From Anabaena cylindrica PCC 7122 (GTDB taxonomy: Bacteria > Cyanobacteriota > Cyanobacteriia > Cyanobacteriales > Nostocaceae): a DNA stretch of 64,000 nt. The position numbers and the translations under genes are program-made. The stretch is from the NCBI RefSeq assembly GCF_000317695.1, contig NC_019771.1, positions 2,732,001 to 2,796,000 of the forward strand. Reading direction: 5' to 3'. Below, piece by piece: positions 59,268 through 64,000 of the stretch. The notes beneath the pieces were generated by a model. It was not told where the DNA came from and ran no database searches. It was given only the letters and a program-made list of their open reading frames with translations. Position 1 is the stretch's first letter. The number at the start of each line of letters is the position of its first letter.

Positions 59268-59334
59268 TTTATTTGTCAGTTGTTAGTTGTCAGTGGGAAG
59301 AGGCAAGAAGTAGAAGGTTAATTTACCCAATCCA

Positions 59335-61026
59335 CTAATTCAGTTTTTTCAAAGTTTCTAATAGATTGATAACGGCTGAAATTGCCGCCTCAAGTTTTTC
59401 AGTCCGGTTATTAGAAGCTTTCTCCACAGTCTGGACAAACTCATCTAGTACTTGGTTTAAGTTTGTCTGGGCTTGTTTGATGGTCGAAGCATCACCAGAT
59501 GTAGAGGTATCTGATGTTGTTGGGGCTGTGGGCAAATTTACTTTTTCTATAGTTGGTCGCGCAGAAGCACCATTAACATCACTGACAACTAACTTCACTG
59601 CTGGATCACCGATAATGGCATAACTGCGAGCGTCGTTATTTGCAGTCCACATAGTGGATAAAGCTATAGGATCGGCTGTTGCACCGTATTTAATATCTTC
59701 TAATTGAACACTTAAATCAGAAGATAACTCTGCATAGCGTTCATTGAAATATTCAACCGCAGATCCGACGGGATGACCTTCTAATAGGCGTTTGAGAGTA
59801 CTTTCAAACACTGCCAACTGCCTACCAGTTTTCTCCCATACGAAAGAACAACCCCAAGCGCGTTCAACGTGACCAATTACAGCCAAAGCGCCACCGTTAG
59901 GATGACTCAATAGCCGTCGGGGTAAAGGTGCAATAAACGCATAGGGAGCAATTGCGTCCCTTTGATTTTTATCTTTGCTGTGGGCAAATTCATCAAATTG
60001 GGGTGTACCAGCACCGTAACAGGCAAAATGAAAGGCTATTAACCCTAACAAACGAGCATCTGCTCCTACATCATCCGCCGAAAAGTAAAAGTCTTCTGGG
60101 ATAGGCTTACTACGCCACTGTAGGGGACCTGGCCAGTCTTGACACAGGAGTGCGCCTTGATGTCTTAATTGTCGTTTATCGCCATTGGGAAAGCCCATAC
60201 CGTGGCTACCAGTGAAGAGGAGGGCGGGTGTTTCTTCTCCTCCCAACAATTTTCCAAGTCTGGCTTTAGTGGCTTCTTCTGCGAGTACGGTTTGTACATT
60301 CCAATCTTTTTGGTCTTTAGCCATCCATTCTGCCAGAGGCTGAATCAAGTGTTTAGCACTGAGTTGAGTTGCTTGATCAGCATTGGTTTGGACTCCAAAA
60401 AAGCTGGCGCTACGAGGTAAAGAAAAACCTTCTGTTTCCGCTTTGACTACACTGCGAGCATATTGGGCATATTCTTCTACGGTGTCGAAGTAAATTCGAC
60501 CTACCGCATACTGCACATCTATTTGGAACTGAAAGCGATAAGGAATGGTTTGCGGATCACCAACAATCAACAAATAATAGGGCATTTTGTCTGGGTCGGC
60601 AGGCCCTGGTCCGACTCCATGACGGGATAAAAATTGGTTTTTGGACTCGCCGGGACGATAACCTCTGGGTCCTGTGTATTCCTGATAGTAATTTTCTTGA
60701 TTTTTTGTTGCTTGCTCTTTACGGTGTTCTAATAATTCTTTGAGTGCATCTATGATCGCAGGATCGGCATTATAGGCAAAGATCACACCCCAACCGGTTT
60801 CGGCTAGGTTTTTGGGGTCTACTCCTTCTATCGGTGCAAAGTCAGGTTCTAGACCCTTGACGTGCATATCTTTTTTTCTGAGTTCGCTGATTTCTGTCGG
60901 ATCGAACTCTTCACCTTGAGCAATTTTTGCTATTTGTTCTGGTGTTAGTGGCGGTAGTAAATAATCTCCTGAAGCGCCATCAATGCCATTGAAATACATT
61001 TCTTTAGTCAGTTCTTCTAGACTCAT
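59335..61026 (-). CDS. C25/caspase-like cysteine peptidase-fold protein
   Basis: 563 aa. The core has YYLLIVGDPQTIPYRFQFQI and YAVGRIYFDTVEEYAQYA, the strand pattern of gingipain-type (C25) and related caspase-fold peptidases. It also has LLFTGSHGMGF (His275) and AFHFACYGAGTP (Cys336), a plausible His-Cys dyad. An N-terminal extension (1-150) and a Ser/Thr-rich linker with a coiled-coil tail (about 490-563) surround the catalytic domain. There is no signal peptide, unlike secreted C25 enzymes. It sits 67 bp upstream of the CHAT-STAND gene on the same strand and may be its substrate, partner or activator. Confidence 0.75.
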   Translation of the reverse strand: MSLEELTKEMYFNGIDGASGDYLLPPLTPEQIAKIAQGEEFDPTEISELRKKDMHVKGLEPDFAPIEGVDPKNLAETGWGVIFAYNADPAIIDALKELLEHRKEQATKNQENYYQEYTGPRGYRPGESKNQFLSRHGVGPGPADPDKMPYYLLIVGDPQTIPYRFQFQIDVQYAVGRIYFDTVEEYAQYARSVVKAETEGFSLPRSASFFGVQTNADQATQLSAKHLIQPLAEWMAKDQKDWNVQTVLAEEATKARLGKLLGGEETPALLFTGSHGMGFPNGDKRQLRHQGALLCQDWPGPLQWRSKPIPEDFYFSADDVGADARLLGLIAFHFACYGAGTPQFDEFAHSKDKNQRDAIAPYAFIAPLPRRLLSHPNGGALAVIGHVERAWGCSFVWEKTGRQLAVFESTLKRLLEGHPVGSAVEYFNERYAELSSDLSVQLEDIKYGATADPIALSTMWTANNDARSYAIIGDPAVKLVVSDVNGASARPTIEKVNLPTAPTTSDTSTSGDASTIKQAQTNLNQVLDEFVQTVEKASNNRTEKLEAAISAVINLLETLKKLN

Positions 61027-61170
61027 TTCTGCTCCTTATTCTTGTGCTTCAATCATGATCATTAGGGTTAAGGAATTTACCAATAAATCCTCAATGGTAC
61101 AAGCCCTCGGATGTATCTTTGCGGTAAATTCCATATTCAAAATCTAAAATCCCAAATCCCCGGACTGGAC

Positions 61171-62541
61171 TCAGCTAACTAAGGCTGCTGACCAGACAGC
61201 ATGGGCAACTTCTGATTTATCAATGGCGTTATGTGCGCCAGTAAATAGGTCTGGGTTAGGTACAGTAATATATTTGCTGCTTTCTAGGTTGTAGATTTTA
61301 CCTGGTTGAAAATCGTAAACTTCTGTTTTGCTCAACATATCTATGTTGGTGATATCTAATCCTTCGCCTTGGATGCCATAGACACCAATGCCCCCAACGC
61401 CTGGATATTTCGGGGTAGTTACGTCAAAGTCTATATCTTGTCCCCCTGCCATTCCCAGAGTTCCTGCCGCTGGATAGGCGTTTTTGACGGCTGTATCTTC
61501 GCTGGATTGGGTGGTAATAATTGGACCTTTGACTTTGCGATCGCGCACAATTGGATAAAAATAACCTTGCAAATTATTTCTGAAGGGAACTTTGGCGCTA
61601 TAAGACCACAGTGATACAGCCCCTTGTATTAATGCCAGAGAATCTATAGGCCTCACTAACTGGTTATTTTCGTTCGTACCGGCAATAATCGCAGAAACAA
61701 CGATAGTTCCAAAACTATGCCCCATCAGATGAAACCGCACATTACTATCTGCCACTTGTTGCATTTTGGTCAATAAGTCAAACCCGCTCGTTTGTCCTAT
61801 TTGACGTGCGAGGTCTTTCATCTTCCAGAAAGATAACAATCTGGGTACGTTCAAGAACTTATCCCACCCTTTGGCAATGCTATCACCAATCCCAAAGCTG
61901 ATTTCCGAACTTTCTTCGACTTCGGTCAAACTCGCTTCATATACGCTGTCAGGGTCTATATTTAAAGGTTCGCTCTCTTCCCATTCGCTATTTTCTTCAC
62001 CTACATTGCTAGAAGATGCTTCGTGGATCAACACTTGATAGGCAGCCCTAACTTCAGGCGGCAACTGTTCTGGAGGTGTATCGTATTCAAAGCCAGCAGC
62101 AAAAATAACTCGTAATGCTTCTCTTGTCGCTTCGGTATCTGAAACTTGATGAGCATACTCTTCAATTAACTGATTTAATGAATCATCCTCTGTGTCAAAA
62201 GCCGGTGGAGCATCTAGGTTTTCGTTACCCCAGGGTTTACTCGGCCAATGCAACCCAATCAGTAAAGGAAGGAAACCATGTCTTTTTTGTTTTAGGTTTT
62301 GAATATCATCTGTGGCAGCAGCCATGGCTGCAATCCAGTGTTGGTATTGTTTTTTCGCAGCCGGAACATCACCCTGCCATCCGTGACTCATCACAAATAC
62401 ATCTGTAATCGGCTCTTTACCTAAGACATCTAAGAGTTTCTGACTCAGCAACTCCCCATCTTCAGAACTTTCTTTACCTTTTTCATCAATGCAAATGAGA
62501 TAGTATTCTAAAGAAGTTCCGACTACTTTTTCAATTGGCAT
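61171..62541 (-). CDS. alpha/beta hydrolase (lipase-like) of the hydrolase island
   Basis: 456 aa. The N-terminal VFVMSHGWQGD (HG-W oxyanion region) and the nucleophile elbow FHLMGHSFGT (Ser276) place it among alpha/beta hydrolases. A long acidic insertion (about 155-235) and a C-terminal 120 residues are unassigned; WSYSAKVPFRNNLQGYFYPI and KTEVYDFQPGKIYNLESSKY with a late NAIDKSEVAHAVW may carry the catalytic His. No signal peptide. Gene order between a subtilisin and a caspase-like gene suggests a common pathway; the substrate (lipid, peptide or ester) is unknown. Confidence 0.7.
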   Translation of the reverse strand: MPIEKVVGTSLEYYLICIDEKGKESSEDGELLSQKLLDVLGKEPITDVFVMSHGWQGDVPAAKKQYQHWIAAMAAATDDIQNLKQKRHGFLPLLIGLHWPSKPWGNENLDAPPAFDTEDDSLNQLIEEYAHQVSDTEATREALRVIFAAGFEYDTPPEQLPPEVRAAYQVLIHEASSSNVGEENSEWEESEPLNIDPDSVYEASLTEVEESSEISFGIGDSIAKGWDKFLNVPRLLSFWKMKDLARQIGQTSGFDLLTKMQQVADSNVRFHLMGHSFGTIVVSAIIAGTNENNQLVRPIDSLALIQGAVSLWSYSAKVPFRNNLQGYFYPIVRDRKVKGPIITTQSSEDTAVKNAYPAAGTLGMAGGQDIDFDVTTPKYPGVGGIGVYGIQGEGLDITNIDMLSKTEVYDFQPGKIYNLESSKYITVPNPDLFTGAHNAIDKSEVAHAVWSAALVS

Positions 62542-62906
62542 AAGTTAATCTTGTTACTCTTACAAGGGTTATATCTAAGTAATATTGCAGCCTACTAGTG
62601 TATTGTCAATATGCTGTTAATAAGAATATAGCGATTTTTTACCAACCCTAAGCCATAGATATTGATAATTGCTTGAAAATATTAAGTTGTTTTTCTGTCA
62701 ATACTAAATTTATGTTTTGTAATATTGAATTCTGTTTTTCAGGTCAGCCTTTGGCTTGACGATATTAGCTCCCTTCAACCCCCTTTTTTAAGAGGGATCT
62801 GGAAGAAAGCTGACAGTGTAAGTAGGTAAACGAAGTACAGAATTTAGTGAAAAAGCCTTACAAGAATAGGATTTTACTGCTGATTGCTATTGTAAAATTA
62901 GCGACA
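62542..62906. other. intergenic region between hydrolase and protease genes
   Basis: AT-rich, with one 'ccttcaacccccttttttaa' hairpin-type repeat near 62774-62793 and no ORF. It is long enough to hold a separate promoter for the three downstream genes. Confidence 0.4.
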
Positions 62907-64000
62907 TCAACCCCCATATCCGATCACTAATTCCCAACTATTGAGCTTACCAACATCTTGAGGTGAATAGTCAATAACTTGCAATTGCCAACTTCCTTTA
63001 GCTGGTAGAGAAAGTAATTGTTTAAGAACGGGATGCGATCGCACTGCATAAGTCCTATTCAACAGAGTCTGTCTACCCAAAGTCCGATTTTGTAACAAAA
63101 CTTGCTGATTATTGGGTGCAATTAAATAAACTTCTAAATCCCCTAAAAAATCGTGAGTGATATTCACCTTCACCTGAATATCTGCAACAGTAACATTTTC
63201 ATTCAAAGCGATGCCTTCGGCGAACACAGCGATCGCACTCCTAACTCCTCGTTTATCATCATCAGGAATCCAAACTTGGCTTTTATTCTCCACCCGGACT
63301 TCTTTACTCGGACTTAATACCACTGTACGCAACTGCTGTGCTACCCGTACAGCCTTAGCGGCATTCACCTTCCCATAACCAAACCATAGACAATGACCAT
63401 TACTGTCATAAGTACCCCCACGCAAACCCAATTGCGGGTCAGCCTCAGGATCAACAATCTTATCAGTAGTTTCTTGCAAAATGCGGTGGACTTGTTGAGC
63501 TGTCAAATCAGCATTAGCTGACAAAATCAACGCCGTAACCCCAGCCACTACCGGAGTCGCACTAGAAGTACCACCAAAATTATTGGTAAAGTTACCTTGG
63601 TTATAGCCAGCACTTCCCAACTGATCAGTTGTGAAAATTCCCAACCCCGAAAGAGAAGAAGTGATTGTCGGTTGTGTATAGACAAAGCCCGTTTCCTGAA
63701 ACCACATCCCCGGTGGCGCATTATTACTAGGCGCACATACAGAAATATTAGCGCCCCAATTACTATAAGCAGCTTTTTTATTCAAACTCGTAGAAGCCGA
63801 TACAGCAATTACATCGGGATGAATAGCAAAACCACTCAACCAATTCGTCTTACCAGCTAGTATATTTTTCGGCCAATTCTGCTCATTTACAGTCCCACTA
63901 ATTGGGCGGTTAGCATTACCCGCCGCAAACAAAATTACACATCCTTTACCATTACGTCCCTTAGTCGCAGCGCGTGTGATAGCCGCCTTTTGGCGCAAAG
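62907..64000 (-). CDS. subtilisin-like S8 serine protease with P domain, 5' part outside the window
   Basis: At least 363 aa, open to the window edge. Visible: ILFAAGNANRPISG (oxyanion Asn), GGTSSATPVVAGVTALIL (catalytic Ser block), then a C-terminal proprotein-convertase P domain (VKVNITHDFLGDLEVYLIAP, WQLQVIDYSPQDVGKLNSWE). The catalytic Asp and His and any signal or pro-peptide lie beyond position 64000. P domains stabilise kexin-type S8 proteases and are common in cyanobacterial calcium-dependent ones. It is the first visible gene of the four-gene strand. Confidence 0.88.
   Translation of the reverse strand, partial: LRQKAAITRAATKGRNGKGCVILFAAGNANRPISGTVNEQNWPKNILAGKTNWLSGFAIHPDVIAVSASTSLNKKAAYSNWGANISVCAPSNNAPPGMWFQETGFVYTQPTITSSLSGLGIFTTDQLGSAGYNQGNFTNNFGGTSSATPVVAGVTALILSANADLTAQQVHRILQETTDKIVDPEADPQLGLRGGTYDSNGHCLWFGYGKVNAAKAVRVAQQLRTVVLSPSKEVRVENKSQVWIPDDDKRGVRSAIAVFAEGIALNENVTVADIQVKVNITHDFLGDLEVYLIAPNNQQVLLQNRTLGRQTLLNRTYAVRSHPVLKQLLSLPAKGSWQLQVIDYSPQDVGKLNSWELVIGYGG

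Overview
The window looks like chromosomal DNA of a filamentous, probably heterocyst-forming cyanobacterium (Nostocales: Anabaena/Nostoc/Dolichospermum type). The evidence is direct: a psbN/psbH photosystem II pair, glpX-type FBPase/SBPase next to hemA, very many GCGATCGC (HIP1) octamers, low G+C, heptameric tandem repeats typical of Nostocales (TAATGGG, CCCTGCT, CAATCAC), and several families of short inverted-repeat elements. No transposase, phage structural gene, rRNA, tRNA or CRISPR array was found.

Layout. 1-10.2 kb: end of an alpha/beta hydrolase, a second-type TopA, a PlsC-like acyltransferase, a DUF6765-like protein, an unrecognised protein and a GH38 alpha-mannosidase. 10.4-13.5 kb: core genes psbN (divergent), psbH, tatA, pth, rpsU, rsmI. 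13.6-22.4 kb: inverted-repeat element, PH-domain protein, DUF29, PfkB sugar kinase, MASE1 hybrid histidine kinase, CysQ/IMPase-type phosphatase, cyclase-family hydrolase with a 5' frameshift, Rieske oxygenase and a divergent TetR regulator. 22.7-30.1 kb: a three-gene unit of dynamin-like GTPase, very large Hsp70-like ATPase and a helical partner. 30.1-39.1 kb: accessory and decaying region. It holds a frameshifted cytochrome b561, an orphan D12-class adenine methyltransferase whose C-terminus comes from a repeat, a three-gene putative defence locus (winged-helix-like protein, P-loop ATPase, PD-(D/E)XK nuclease), a dead parDE module split by a MITE, and a retropepsin-like gene with a stop codon. 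39.3-54.4 kb: pgi, PAS histidine kinase, RelE-like toxin remnant region, LivM/LivG transporter genes, HicAB, a sulfide/persulfide cluster (TauE, rhodanese, persulfide dioxygenase, ArsR regulator), hemA, glpX, grxC, tadA and plsC. 54.5-64 kb: four co-directional genes for a CHAT-STAND-WD40 protein, a C25/caspase-like protein, an alpha/beta hydrolase and a subtilisin-like protease (cut by the window end).

How the genes fit together. Three multi-gene accessory units stand out as candidate conflict or stress systems: GTPase-Hsp70-helical protein; methyltransferase plus wHTH-ATPase-nuclease; and the multi-hydrolase CHAT/caspase-like island. The most precise result is the MITE in parE. Removing the element plus one TA restores the toxin reading frame exactly, which defines the element ends and a TA target-site duplication, and two further copies in the window have the same ends. 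Short repeats have repeatedly entered genes here: they alter the methyltransferase C-terminus, probably the GH38 linker, and the IMPase stop.
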